Part shown: one piece after another, positions 31,115-40,984 of the stretch
How the letters are laid out: each line of letters starts with the position of its first letter
Position numbering within the stretch: position 1 is the stretch's first letter
Source of the DNA: Niveispirillum sp.
GTDB lineage: Bacteria; Pseudomonadota; Alphaproteobacteria; Azospirillales; Azospirillaceae
DNA length: 56,217 bases
NCBI RefSeq assembly: GCF_017996735.1
Contig: NZ_JAGOGJ010000037.1
Span: 1 to 56,217, forward strand
Direction of reading: 5' to 3'
Notes under the pieces: model-generated
What the model was told of the DNA's origin: nothing
The model's database searches: none
The model's input: only the letters and a program-made list of their open reading frames with translations
Made by a program: the position numbers and the translations under genes

Positions 31115-32147
31115 TGGCAAGATCGGCCATCTGCAGCATCGGCTGCTGCATATAGGGGCGCGGCAGGCCCCGGTTGCCGCCGGGCGCGAACCCGCCGCCG
31201 CCATGCGGCACGGGCGGCAGGCTGGCAATACCGACGATGATGGCGACCAGCAGGGCCATGCCGACGAAGCGCGCCGCCTTGAACTGGGCCAGACTGTCGG
31301 CGGGATCGTTCATGTCCCAGCCGCGCACCTGCATCACCATCAAGGCGCCGGTCACCAGCAACGGAACGGCGATACCCCAGAACATGCCCGTCGGCTCCAG
31401 CGCCAGCAGCCAGAGCACAAAGGCCCCGGCATAGAAGCCGGCAACCCAGCGCCGCGAATCGTTGCCGAACAGCAGGGCCGTGGATTTGATCCCGACATGG
31501 GCATCATCCTCCCGGTCCTGATGGGCATAGATCGTGTCATAGCCCAGGGTCCACAGGATGCCGCCGGCATAAAGCAGAAGCGGCGGCCAACCGAGGTCAC
31601 CGCGAACCGCCGCCCAGCCCAGCAGGGCGCCCCAATTGAAGGTCAGCCCCAGAAAGGCCTGCGGCCACCAGGTGATACGCTTCATCAGCGGATAGGCGCC
31701 GACCAGCAGCAATGACGCGGCCCCGAGCGCAATGGCAAACGGGTTCAACTGCAACAGGATGACAAGGCCCACCAGCAACTGCGCCACCAGAAAACCGACG
31801 GCCTGACGTACCGTCACCTGTCCGCTGGGGATGGGGCGCACACGTGTCCGCTCCACCTTGGCATCCAGATGCCGGTCCAGGATATCGTTGAGGGTACAAC
31901 CCGCCCCGCGCATGACAACGGCACCCACGCCGAACAGCGCCATCAGCCAGAAATCCGGCCAGCCCCCGGCGGGAGCTGCCAGGGCGATGGACCACCAGCA
32001 GGGCAGCAGCAAAAGCCAGGTTCCGATGGGCCGGTCCAGCCGGGCCAGCCGCGCATAGGGGCGCCACGCCGCCGGCAGACGGCGGTCGATCCAATCACCC
32101 GCCTTGATATCGGTGTGACCGGCGGTCGTTTCGGTGGCGTGCGTCAT
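31095..32147 (-). CDS. ubiA: 4-hydroxybenzoate polyprenyltransferase
   Basis: A 350-residue membrane enzyme that joins the polyprenyl tail to 4-hydroxybenzoate in ubiquinone synthesis. The two Asp-rich motifs are present: NDILDRHLDAKVERTRVRPI (about 85-105) and YDTIYAHQDREDD (about 205), with about eight transmembrane segments. The C-terminal 40 residues (HGGGGFAPGGNRGLPRPYM...) extend past the usual end and are probably flexible. The polyprenyl donor synthase and ubiD are both nearby. Confidence 0.93.
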   Translation of the reverse strand: MTHATETTAGHTDIKAGDWIDRRLPAAWRPYARLARLDRPIGTWLLLLPCWWSIALAAPAGGWPDFWLMALFGVGAVVMRGAGCTLNDILDRHLDAKVERTRVRPIPSGQVTVRQAVGFLVAQLLVGLVILLQLNPFAIALGAASLLLVGAYPLMKRITWWPQAFLGLTFNWGALLGWAAVRGDLGWPPLLLYAGGILWTLGYDTIYAHQDREDDAHVGIKSTALLFGNDSRRWVAGFYAGAFVLWLLALEPTGMFWGIAVPLLVTGALMVMQVRGWDMNDPADSLAQFKAARFVGMALLVAIIVGIASLPPVPHGGGGFAPGGNRGLPRPYMQQPMLQMADLAIAASRR

Positions 32148-32278
32148 GATCGGCGCATCTTATCGTTTCCCCATGCCCGCGCCTAGGGGTGGATTGTCCC
32201 CGGCACAGCTTCCCCTTCCGCACTTTCAGGATAAAGGCGGCGCCCCTGTCCGTCGGTGACGTCGCGCACAGGGAAGGG

Positions 32279-32542
32279 TCAGCGGGGGCAGCCCGGTGTG
32301 CCGCAACGGCCACTGCCGGCCGCCACATAGACGCCGCAGACATCACACTTCGCCATGTCCTGCGTGTCGGTGCCGGTCGTCTTGCCCCGGGTGGCGGCCC
32401 CACCCTTTGGATTGGCCTTGACCCCGCCATTGCGGCGCAACGCGTCCTGCCGCTGCCGCTGGACCTTGCCCAGCAGGCGGAAGGCAAACCAGACAATGGC
32501 CAGGATGCCGACCAGGGTGATGATTTTAGACAAGGAGATCAT
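32279..32542 (-). CDS. membrane-anchored protein with C-terminal Cys cluster
   Basis: An 87-residue protein with one N-terminal transmembrane segment (SKIITLVGILAIVWFAFRLL). A basic linker follows, then CDVCG and CGTPGCPR at the C-terminus, a likely zinc ribbon facing the cytoplasm. It resembles short conserved proteobacterial proteins of the PP0621 kind. Function unknown. Confidence 0.65.
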   Translation of the reverse strand: MISLSKIITLVGILAIVWFAFRLLGKVQRQRQDALRRNGGVKANPKGGAATRGKTTGTDTQDMAKCDVCGVYVAAGSGRCGTPGCPR

Positions 32543-32585
32543 GGGCGCCAGAATTGAGGGAAGCCGAAGATCGGAGCAAGCGAAA

Positions 32586-33407
32586 TCACATGCCGTACCG
32601 CGCGAAGAGGGCCCGTTCGGCCAGCGTATCCACCACCCCGTCCGTCAGCGAGCGCGCATCCATCCCGATGAACCGGCCCAGGCCCGGCCCGCGCGGCGGA
32701 TTGACCACGTGGACATGCACCTTCTCGCCAAACCGTTCCCGCAGGGTGGTGCGCATATCGCCCAGCCGGTCGACCAGACCCAGTTCCAGCGACCGCCGCC
32801 CCGTCCAGAACGCCCCTTCGAACAATTCCGTCTCCGGCGCCGTCAGGCGCGCCCCCCGCCGGTCACGGACCCATTGCTTGAACGCCGCGTGCATATCGGC
32901 CTGAAGCGATTTCAGGTGCGCCACATCGTCGGGCCTTTCTGCCTGGAACGGGTCCAGCATGGCTTTGGACGTACCCGCCGTATGCACCCTGCGATCCACG
33001 CCCAGCTTGTCGATCAACCCGGTAAAGCCGAATCCAGCCGATACCACGCCGATCGACCCGACGATGGAACACCCGTCGGCCGTGATCTCATCGGCGGCGC
33101 AGGCCAGCCAATAGCCACCGCTGGCCGCCACATCCTCGACAAAGGCCAGGACCGGCACCGATTTTTCCGCCGCCAGGGCCCGGATACGCCGGGCGATCAG
33201 GGCAGACTGCACCGGGGACCCGCCGGGCGAATTGATGGACAGGGCAACGGCCGCCAGGTCCGTGGGCGCAAAGGCGCGGGAGATATCCTGCTCCAGCGTT
33301 TCCAGCGACAGCCCCCGCCGCCCCGTCCCGATGGTCCCCGACAGACGCAGGACCGACACGAGTGGGGACAATGAGAGGCCGGCGAGTTTCCTGAGACGGC
33401 GAAGCAT
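32586..33407 (-). CDS. SohB-like S49 family serine peptidase
   Basis: A 273-residue signal-peptide-peptidase-type enzyme. INSPGGSPVQS (about 58) is the oxyanion region, VEDVAASGGYWLACAAD (about 92) holds the nucleophile Ser, VGSIGVV follows, and HTAGTSKAMLDPF (about 140) has the Lys of the Ser-Lys dyad in SohB style. There is only a weak N-terminal hydrophobic stretch (LSLSPLVSVL). GGAGGA upstream of 33407 fixes the start; upstream codons to 33482 are not needed. It degrades membrane-released peptides. Confidence 0.88.
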   Translation of the reverse strand: MLRRLRKLAGLSLSPLVSVLRLSGTIGTGRRGLSLETLEQDISRAFAPTDLAAVALSINSPGGSPVQSALIARRIRALAAEKSVPVLAFVEDVAASGGYWLACAADEITADGCSIVGSIGVVSAGFGFTGLIDKLGVDRRVHTAGTSKAMLDPFQAERPDDVAHLKSLQADMHAAFKQWVRDRRGARLTAPETELFEGAFWTGRRSLELGLVDRLGDMRTTLRERFGEKVHVHVVNPPRGPGLGRFIGMDARSLTDGVVDTLAERALFARYGM

Positions 33408-33538
33408 ATGAAATTGTCCTCCAGACCATGGGCGCCATTCAGAGATGGGCATGCGCCCCCGCCTGCGGTAGGGCCGGACCATACGAAAGAACCGGAAGAA
33501 GGTTTGACCCTGCCCGTCGGCAGGGGCACCCTGTATCT

Positions 33539-34309
33539 ATGACGAACGACCGAACCCCTACCCGACCATTGGTATATGCACTGGCGGCATTCTGCAGCCT
33601 CGCATTGATGCAGGGCCTACCCCTCTGCGCGCATGCCGAGAACTCGGCTATTGAACTGATGGCCGTGCAGAGCCCGCCCATGGCGATGGAGAATGAAACC
33701 GAGCGGGGAGCGGTGCTGGAACTGGTCATGGCCGCGACGGAGCGGGCGGGTTTGGCAACCAAGGTCACCTTCATCCCCTGGCGCCGCGCGCAGGAGATGG
33801 TGACGGGCGGCAAGGATCTGTTGATCACCCCCCTGACCTGGCTGCCATCGCGGGCGGAACGTTTCACCTGGATCGCGCCGGTCTGCCGCATGGAACGGGC
33901 CATCGCCAGCCTGAAACACCGCATCGACAGTCTGGAACAGGCCCGCAGCGACCGGCGGATCCTGGTGGTCGGGGCCGGCAGCGCACAGGAACAGCAGTTG
34001 CGCGACTGGGGTTATCCCGGCGACCTGATCGTCACCACGCCGCTGGGCACGCGGGAGACCGAGATGCTGGCCAGCGGCAGGGTCGATGGCTGGTACAGCG
34101 GCACCCAGCAAATCCGCTGGCGCTGGCAGCGGGAGGGACGGACGGAGGCGCTGATCATCGGCACCCCGATCACCGTGGATCAGATCCATCTGGGTTGCTC
34201 CCGCGATTGCGACCCGACCCTGGTCGCGACCCTGCGCAGCGCCCTGCAAAGCCTGCGCGACGATGGCAGCAGCGACCGCATCCTGGCCAAATACGCCCTC
34301 AGTTATTGA
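33539..34309 (+). CDS. periplasmic substrate-binding protein, family 3-like
   Basis: A 256-residue secreted protein with signal peptide TRPLVYALAAFCSLALMQGL cleaved after AHA. The mature part begins IELMAVQSPPMAM and has TERAGLATKVTFIPWRRAQEM, LITPLTWLPSRAERFTW and GYPGDLIVTTPLG, typical of SBP family 3. No permease or ATPase gene is adjacent, so it may serve an unlinked transporter or act as a sensor. Divergent from the sohB-like gene. Confidence 0.8.
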   Translation: MTNDRTPTRPLVYALAAFCSLALMQGLPLCAHAENSAIELMAVQSPPMAMENETERGAVLELVMAATERAGLATKVTFIPWRRAQEMVTGGKDLLITPLTWLPSRAERFTWIAPVCRMERAIASLKHRIDSLEQARSDRRILVVGAGSAQEQQLRDWGYPGDLIVTTPLGTRETEMLASGRVDGWYSGTQQIRWRWQREGRTEALIIGTPITVDQIHLGCSRDCDPTLVATLRSALQSLRDDGSSDRILAKYALSY

Positions 34310-34313
34310 AGCG

Positions 34314-35060
34314 TCACACCGGCAGCGCGGCCGCATCGCGCAGGATGGCATCGACCTGCGGGGTGTAGGCCTGTTCCGGCCCATGCAGCACCAGACCCGG
34401 CAGCAAGGAAAGCGCGCCCCTGGCATCGCGCAGGGCCGTCACGATGACACGCCTGGCCGGCTGTCCCGCACGCGGCCACAGGGGCAGGATACGGATATCC
34501 CCGAACCGCCCCGTCAACAGCGACAGAAGATGGTCCAGCCGCTCCGCCGGATAGATCAGGGTCAGCCGCCCCCGGCTTTTCAGCAGGCGCAGCGCGGCCT
34601 GCACAAACATCGCCAGATCGCCCGAACCCTCGCCATGGCTGACGGCCTTGTGGGTGCTGGGCGACGGCGTGTGACGGCCGGCAGGCCAGAAGGGCGGGTT
34701 GCTGATCACCTGATCGAAGCTGTTGGGCCGCAGGTCCGGCGACAGGGCGGCGATATCCCCGTCCAGAACCGATACCCGGTCGCCAAGCCCGCTCTCGGCC
34801 GCGCTCCGGCGGGCCAGTGCCGCCGCCATGGCCTGTATCTCCACCCCCGTGACCGACAGGCCGGGAACCCGCGCCGCCAGGCACAAGAGGGCGGCACCCG
34901 TGCCGCAGCCCAGTTCCAGCACCGCCTCCCCCACCCGGGCCGGCACGGCGGCGGCCAGCAGCACGGGGTCGATGGCGGCCCGGTAGCCGCCGATGGGCTG
35001 GAACAAAGTGACGCGCCCCCCCAGAAGGGCCGTGCGATCGATATCCCCGCAACCGGTCAC
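34314..35060 (-). CDS. TrmN6-type tRNA1(Val) adenine methyltransferase
   Basis: A 248-residue SAM-dependent methylase. GGRVTLFQPIGGYRAAIDPVLL at 14-35 and VLELGCGTGAALLCL (about 47) form the SAM site, and DQVISNPPFW (about 118) carries the catalytic NPPF. This matches TrmN6/YfiC, which makes m6A37 in tRNA-Val. Overlaps the DUF2007 gene by ATGA. Convergent with the binding-protein gene 4 bp away. Confidence 0.85.
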   Translation of the reverse strand: MTGCGDIDRTALLGGRVTLFQPIGGYRAAIDPVLLAAAVPARVGEAVLELGCGTGAALLCLAARVPGLSVTGVEIQAMAAALARRSAAESGLGDRVSVLDGDIAALSPDLRPNSFDQVISNPPFWPAGRHTPSPSTHKAVSHGEGSGDLAMFVQAALRLLKSRGRLTLIYPAERLDHLLSLLTGRFGDIRILPLWPRAGQPARRVIVTALRDARGALSLLPGLVLHGPEQAYTPQVDAILRDAAALPV

Positions 35061-35272
35061 GCCGTCACCACCAGACCGGCATCACGCAACAGCGCCCGCG
35101 CGGCGTCCAGATCATCGTCAGCCACGCAGAGCCGGCGGGGAATCGCGCCGATGCTGCCTTCCAGAACAGATGTGTGCTGGTCCAGCAGGATGGACGGGAT
35201 ACCGGCATCGGCAAGGACCGATTGTGCGAAACTCAGTTCCACCGGGTCGTTGCTTCGGATCAACGGTTGCAT
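35057..35272 (-). CDS. DUF2007 family protein
   Basis: A 71-residue protein with MQPLIRSNDPVELSFAQSVL then AGIPSILLDQHTSVLEGSIG and RRLCVADDDLDAARALL, the DUF2007 pattern (putative signal-transducing, PII-like fold). It is coupled by ATGA to the methylase gene, an association common in alphaproteobacteria. Function unknown. Confidence 0.85.
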   Translation of the reverse strand: MQPLIRSNDPVELSFAQSVLADAGIPSILLDQHTSVLEGSIGAIPRRLCVADDDLDAARALLRDAGLVVTA

Positions 35273-35429
35273 TGTCAGTCCATCACCAGGAGTTTCAAGG
35301 CGGACATGCCGCGCGCGGACGCGGCTGGGCCTTGACCCGGCAGCCTTCCCCGCTATGCTCCCCCGCGATCCCCTGGCCCGTCAACCGGGCTTGTCACCAT
35401 GCCGCCTTCTCGCGATGGAGCCTTGACCC

Positions 35430-36452
35430 GTGGCCACTGTGACCACCCTTGATCCCAAGCGCCGGAAGCCGGACACCAACGCGCTCGACAATCTGGTCGC
35501 CCTGGTGGCCCAGGATCTGGCCGACGTGAACGACATCATCGTCGACAGGATGCAGTCGCCCGTCGCCCTGATCCCGCAACTGGCCGGCTATCTGATCGCC
35601 AGCGGCGGCAAGCGGCTGCGGCCCGTGCTGACGCTTGCCGCGGCCAAGATGTGCGGATATCAGGGCGACACGCACAAGCCGCTGGCGGCCTGCGTGGAAT
35701 TCATCCATACGGCGACGCTGCTGCATGACGATGTCGTGGATGAAAGCGACCTGCGCCGTGGCCAGGCCAGCGCCAACGCCGTCTTCGGCAACAAATCATC
35801 CGTGCTTGTCGGCGATTTCCTGTTCTCCCGCGCCTTCCAGGTGATGGTGGAAGCCGGATCGCTGGACGTGCTGCGCATCCTGTCGAACGCATCGGCGGTG
35901 ATCGCCGAGGGCGAGGTCCTGCAGCTCACCACCTCCAACGACACGGAGACGAGCGAGGAAGCCTATCTGGAAGTCATCAAGGCCAAGACGGCGGAACTGT
36001 TCGCCGCCGCCTGCCGCATCGGCGCCGTTGTCGCCGGCCGTTCGGCGGCAGAGGAAGAAGCCTTGCGCTCGTATGGCCTGAACCTGGGCATTGCCTTCCA
36101 ACTGGTCGATGACGTGCTGGATTATTCGGCGGCACAGGCGCGGCTGGGCAAGACCATCGGCGATGATTTCCGCGAGGGCAAGATCACCCTGCCCATCGTC
36201 CTGGCCTTCCGCCGTGGCGATGACGAGGAACGGGCCTTCTGGCGCCGGACTATGGAGGACCTGGACCAGGGCGATGGCGACCTGGACCGCGCCATCGCGC
36301 TGATGAACGGGCACAACGCCCTGCATGACAGCGTGGAACGCGCCCGACACTATGTGTCCGTGGCACGCGACGCGCTGGGCCTGTTCCCCGCCAGCCCCGT
36401 GAAGCGGGCCTTGTTGGACGTGCTGGAATTCGTGGTGGACCGGGACTACTGA
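35430..36452 (+). CDS. ispB: polyprenyl (octa/decaprenyl) diphosphate synthase
   Basis: A 340-residue trans-prenyltransferase that builds the side chain of ubiquinone from IPP. The first Asp-rich motif is LLHDDVVDESDLRRG (about 94-108), the second QLVDDVLDYSA (about 225). GGKRLRPVLTL precedes. The start is GTG at 35430 (VATVTTLDPKRR), one of few non-ATG starts here. Chain length cannot be read with certainty; Rhodospirillales usually make C50. Followed by a strong terminator. Confidence 0.92.
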   Translation: MATVTTLDPKRRKPDTNALDNLVALVAQDLADVNDIIVDRMQSPVALIPQLAGYLIASGGKRLRPVLTLAAAKMCGYQGDTHKPLAACVEFIHTATLLHDDVVDESDLRRGQASANAVFGNKSSVLVGDFLFSRAFQVMVEAGSLDVLRILSNASAVIAEGEVLQLTTSNDTETSEEAYLEVIKAKTAELFAAACRIGAVVAGRSAAEEEALRSYGLNLGIAFQLVDDVLDYSAAQARLGKTIGDDFREGKITLPIVLAFRRGDDEERAFWRRTMEDLDQGDGDLDRAIALMNGHNALHDSVERARHYVSVARDALGLFPASPVKRALLDVLEFVVDRDY

Positions 36453-36480
36453 TCGCCCCTGCATCGGGCATCGTCTGCAC

Positions 36481-36511
36481 GGCCGGGAAGGGCGACCTTC
36501 CCGGCCGTTTT
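36481..36511 (+). terminator. terminator of polyprenyl synthase gene
   Basis: Perfect 11-bp stem GGCCGGGAAGG / CCTTCCCGGCC with GCGA loop followed by G and TTTT, 28 bp after the stop codon. Confidence 0.88.
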
Positions 36512-36587
36512 GCATCCGGGGGGAATGGCGGCGGAACCGCGCGGCAGCCATGCGGGCAGGCGGGAGGGAGAAAACGTCATCTAGTGC

Positions 36588-36616
36588 TTGCATGGGCCAT
36601 TCGATGGCGCTATACA
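36588..36616 (+). promoter_or_regulatory. promoter of tRNA-Pro
   Basis: TTGCAT (36588-36593), 17-bp spacer, TATACA (36611-36616), 47 bp before the tRNA. Good sigma-70 match. Confidence 0.7.
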
Positions 36617-36663
36617 GCCGCCCACGCAAACGACGCCCCTGGCGAAACGATGCGGACTTGTGA

Positions 36664-36740
36664 CGGAGTGTAGCTCAGCCTGGTAGAGCGCTGCTTTCGG
36701 GAGGCAGAGGCCGGAGGTTCGAATCCTCTCACTCCGACCA
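36664..36740 (+). tRNA. tRNA-Pro (anticodon CGG)
   Basis: 77 nt with encoded CCA. Acceptor CGGAGTG/CACTCCG with discriminator A. Anticodon stem CTGCT/GGCAG around loop TTCGGGA gives CGG. T arm has GGTTCGAATCC. Reads CCG. Confidence 0.95.
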
Positions 36741-36742
36741 GT

Positions 36743-36781
36743 AAAAAGCCCCGGTTCGACAATGTCGGACCGGGGCTTTTT
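36743..36781 (+). terminator. terminator after tRNA-Pro
   Basis: Perfect 13-bp arms AAAAAGCCCCGGT / ACCGGGGCTTTTT (36743-36755 and 36769-36781) with a further inner CGAC/GTCG stem. A/U tracts on both sides make it work in either direction. Confidence 0.93.
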
Positions 36782-36801
36782 CTTTGCGCTTGGTTGCCCG
36801 A

Positions 36802-36832
36802 TACCATCGGTCAAAATTCTTGACCGATGGTA
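36802..36832. repeat. 13-bp inverted repeat, possible operator
   Basis: Perfect arms TACCATCGGTCAA / TTGACCGATGGTA with AATTC spacer. The half-site TTGACC-ATCGGTCA recurs at 36915-36928 as TTGACCATCGGTCA. It lies in a 195-bp gene-free gap between tRNA-Pro and the end of the hydratase gene, after the tRNA terminator, so it is not needed for termination. The repeated TTGACC/ATCGGTCA word suggests a protein-binding site. Confidence 0.5.
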
Positions 36833-36975
36833 CGGCGGCGACTGCCGCCGCGCGGCCCATGCCGCGTAGCCAAGGGCGCGGATGCACCCGCCGGCGATTG
36901 AGGCGCACGAAAGCTTGACCATCGGTCATGATTTCGTGCCGCTGGTATGATACGTGGCCAGCACTTCCCCGCCGA

Positions 36976-37755
36976 TCAGCCGTAGGTGAAGGAACAGTGT
37001 CCCAGGCCGCCCACCTTGGCCATGACGGTCTGACCGGGCGTCAGGGCCACCATCGGACCCAGCGCCCCCGTCAGCAGGATATCACCCGCCTGCAACGGCT
37101 CCCCCCGTGCCGCCAGGGTGCGCGCCAGCCAGGCGGCCGCGTTCAGCGGGTGACCCAGGCAGGCGGCACCGGCCCCCAGGGACGCGACAGTCCCGTCGAT
37201 CTCCATCACCATGCCGCAGGTATACAGGTCCAGACCCGGCAGCGGCCGGCCTTCATCGGCAATCACGAAGAAGGCCGAGGAACCGTTATCCGCGACCGTA
37301 TCGGCGAAGCTGATCTTCCAGTCGGCGATACGGCTGTCGACGATTTCGATGGCGGCGTGAACGCTGGCGACGGCAGCCGCCACCTGCTCCGGCCCCGTTT
37401 GCGGATCGGGCAGGGATTGTGCCAGCACCAGCGCCACTTCGGCCTCTGCCTTGGGTTGAAGCACGCGCGCGGGGTCCAGGCGGCCGCCATCGGCGATGCG
37501 CATGTCATCGAACAGCACCCCGAAATCCGGCTGGCTGACGCCCAACTGGCTTTGCACCGCCTTGGCCGTCAGGCCGGCCTTCCGGCCGACGATCCGGCGG
37601 CCCTGTGCCTGCCAGAAACGCGTATTGATGGTCTGGATCGCATAGGCGGCGTCCGCATCCAGCGGGTCCAGCCCGTCACGCAGCGGCGGCACCGCGCCCG
37701 CGTCATAGGCGTCACGAAGGCGCCGGGCGATATCCTCATGGGTGGGGGAAGCCAT
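36976..37755 (-). CDS. 2-keto-4-pentenoate hydratase (MhpD/FAH family)
   Basis: A 259-residue hydratase adding water to 2-hydroxypentadienoate in meta-cleavage of aromatics, or a related decarboxylase. RIVGRKAGLTAKAVQSQLG (about 50), QPKAEAEVALVLAQSL (metal Glu residues, about 98-113), EIVDSRIADWKISFADTVADN (about 140) and a C-terminal LLTGALGPMVALTPG are family marks. Start at 37755 or 37764; AGGAGG lies 11 or 2 nt upstream respectively. No other meta-pathway gene is in the window, so the substrate is open. Divergent from the glycine riboswitch. Confidence 0.82.
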   Translation of the reverse strand: MASPTHEDIARRLRDAYDAGAVPPLRDGLDPLDADAAYAIQTINTRFWQAQGRRIVGRKAGLTAKAVQSQLGVSQPDFGVLFDDMRIADGGRLDPARVLQPKAEAEVALVLAQSLPDPQTGPEQVAAAVASVHAAIEIVDSRIADWKISFADTVADNGSSAFFVIADEGRPLPGLDLYTCGMVMEIDGTVASLGAGAACLGHPLNAAAWLARTLAARGEPLQAGDILLTGALGPMVALTPGQTVMAKVGGLGHCSFTYG

Positions 37756-38000
37756 AAGCGTCATTTCCTCCTGTCCTTTCCGGTCAACAGAGGGCAACGG
37801 CACCCCGTGCCGACCGGTGGGACTTTGATAGGATATCCACACCCCCGGTGCCAGACCGGCCCGGCCAGGATTTCTTACATAGCAAGAAAGCCCCGAAGGG
37901 GTGACGGACCGGGCCGGCGGCCATGGCGCGACCTTGCCGGACCCGTGCCGGGAACGGGCTTGACCGGACGGGCGGGTTCAGGCCTGATGACAGGAACACC

Positions 38001-38196
38001 CATGCGGGAGAGCGCGGCACAAAGACCGCCGCCGAAGGAGCAACCGCCCCGGAATCTCTCAGGCACCCGAACCGCATGGGGCCGACGACATCCGAAGAGT
38101 GGACGGGGAACCCGGACGGTTCCACGGCCCGCCGAAGGAGAAAGCCTGCCGCACAGGAGGTGCGGCGGGTGAAGCTCTCAGGCAAAGATACGGATG
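38001..38196 (+). promoter_or_regulatory. tandem glycine riboswitch
   Basis: Two aptamers in series. Aptamer 1 (38001-38078) is closed by P1 CATGCGG/CCGCATG and contains GGGAGAGC, GCCGAAGGAGCAACCGCCCC and ATCTCTCAGGCACCCGAACCG. Aptamer 2 (38089-38196) is closed by CATCCG/CGGATG and contains GCCGAAGGAGAAAGCC and GCTCTCAGGCAAAGATACGG. The linker is 10 nt. These are the conserved gcvT-type sequences. A GC-rich CCCGCC...GGGCGGG region follows before AAAGGAGAG, suggesting control of the ribosome site or of termination. It should switch on the DadA-SdaA operon when glycine is plentiful. Confidence 0.95.
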
Positions 38197-38235
38197 GGGC
38201 ATGGACCCCCGCCCCCCGGGCGGGAAAGGAGAGCC

Positions 38236-39501
38236 ATGACCCATGTCGCCATCATCGGCGCCGGCATTACCGGTGTCACCACCGCCTATCAGCTTCTGGA
38301 TGCCGGGGCTTCTGTCACCGTGTTCGACCGGCACGCCTATCCCGCCATGGAGACCAGCTTCGCCAATGGCGGCCAGTTGTCGGCCTCCAATGCCGAAGTG
38401 TGGACCCATTGGGGCCAGGTGCTGAAGGGCCTGAAATGGATGCTGCGGTCCGATGCGCCGCTGCTGTTCAACCCCTGGCCATCATCGCACAAGTATCGCT
38501 GGATCGCGGAGTTCCTGACGGCGATCCCGAAATACAGCGAGAATACCATCGCCACGGTGCGCATGGCAGTCGCCGCGCGCCGCTACCTTCTGGATATGGC
38601 GGAACGGGAGGGCATCGATTTCGATATCGAACGACGCGGCATCCTGCATGTCTATCGCGACACGGACGGGCTTCGCCACGCGGCGGCGGTGAACGAATTA
38701 CTGCTGGCCGGCGGACTGGACCGGCGGGCCGTGACGCCGGCGGAGATCAAAGAGATCGAGCCGGCCCTGCACGGCCGCTTTGCCGGCGGTTTCTTCACCC
38801 CGTCGGACTTCACGGGGGACATCCATAAATATACGACCGGTCTGGCGGGGGCGGTGACGCGGCGCGGCGGGCGGCTGCTTCTGTCCACCAGCGTCACAGG
38901 CCTGCGCCGCATCGGCCGTGAGATAGAGATCGACAGCGAGGGGCCGACCGGGACACGGCAGGACCGGTTCGACGCCGTGGTCATCTGTGCCGGCGTCGGG
39001 TCGCGCGGGCTGGCCGCCCTGCTGGGGGATGCGGTGAATGTCTATCCCGTGAAGGGCTATTCGATCACCGTCAATCTGGGCGACGCGCAAAGCCGCGCCG
39101 CCGCGCCACGGGTCAGTTTGCTGGACGATGCCGCGAAGATCGTCAGCAGCCGCCTTGGCGAAGACCGGCTGCGCATTGCCGGAACGGCGGAGTTCAATGG
39201 CGAGAACCGCGATATCCGCGCCGACCGGATCGCCCCGCTGGTCGAGTGGTGCCGGACCCTGTTCCCCGGCATTTGCACCCGCGACACCGTCCCCTGGGCC
39301 GGTTTGCGCCCGATGATGCCCGACATGATGCCACGGGTCGGCCGCGGCCGCCTTGCGGGCGTCTATTACAATACCGGCCACGGCCATCTTGGCTGGACCC
39401 TGTCGGCCCTGACGGCAAGCCTGGTGGCCGCCATCGTCATGGAAGACAGGCCCGCCAACAGCCCGGTTCACGGGTACCTGCCCCGGACCGACGCCGCCTG
39501 A
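38236..39501 (+). CDS. DadA-type D-amino acid dehydrogenase / glycine oxidase-like
   Basis: A 421-residue FAD oxidoreductase of the DAO family. HVAIIGAGITGVTTAYQLLD at the N-terminus is the FAD-binding site. FANGGQLSASNAEVWTHWG (about 38-56) is the DadA signature. Near the C-terminus are WAGLRPMMPDMMPRVG and YYNTGHGHLGWTLS. DadA oxidises D-amino acids to 2-oxoacids; under a glycine riboswitch the physiological substrate may be glycine or a D-amino acid linked to it. GGAGAG precedes the ATG. sdaA follows after 65 bp in the same transcript. Confidence 0.9.
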   Translation: MTHVAIIGAGITGVTTAYQLLDAGASVTVFDRHAYPAMETSFANGGQLSASNAEVWTHWGQVLKGLKWMLRSDAPLLFNPWPSSHKYRWIAEFLTAIPKYSENTIATVRMAVAARRYLLDMAEREGIDFDIERRGILHVYRDTDGLRHAAAVNELLLAGGLDRRAVTPAEIKEIEPALHGRFAGGFFTPSDFTGDIHKYTTGLAGAVTRRGGRLLLSTSVTGLRRIGREIEIDSEGPTGTRQDRFDAVVICAGVGSRGLAALLGDAVNVYPVKGYSITVNLGDAQSRAAAPRVSLLDDAAKIVSSRLGEDRLRIAGTAEFNGENRDIRADRIAPLVEWCRTLFPGICTRDTVPWAGLRPMMPDMMPRVGRGRLAGVYYNTGHGHLGWTLSALTASLVAAIVMEDRPANSPVHGYLPRTDAA

Positions 39502-39521
39502 CCCTTTCACCCCCCCACATC

Positions 39522-39549
39522 CACCGCCGGGCAAAACCGCCCGGCGGTG
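39522..39549 (+). terminator. intercistronic hairpin
   Basis: Perfect 11-bp arms CACCGCCGGGC / GCCCGGCGGTG with AAAACC loop between the DadA-type gene and sdaA, without a U tract. It may stabilise or process the mRNA or partially terminate. Confidence 0.5.
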
Positions 39550-39566
39550 CCGGACACCGCAAACAA

Positions 39567-40946
<1,380 letters not shown>

Positions 40947-40984
40947 CGGAAGTCGGGGCTGTTTCCGATCAACCGAAGACAGCC

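Noticed and set aside
36928..38172. 414-codon plus-strand frame running into the riboswitch
   Set aside because: Opposite the hydratase gene and overlapping aptamer 1; the structured RNA and the hydratase explain the sequence better.
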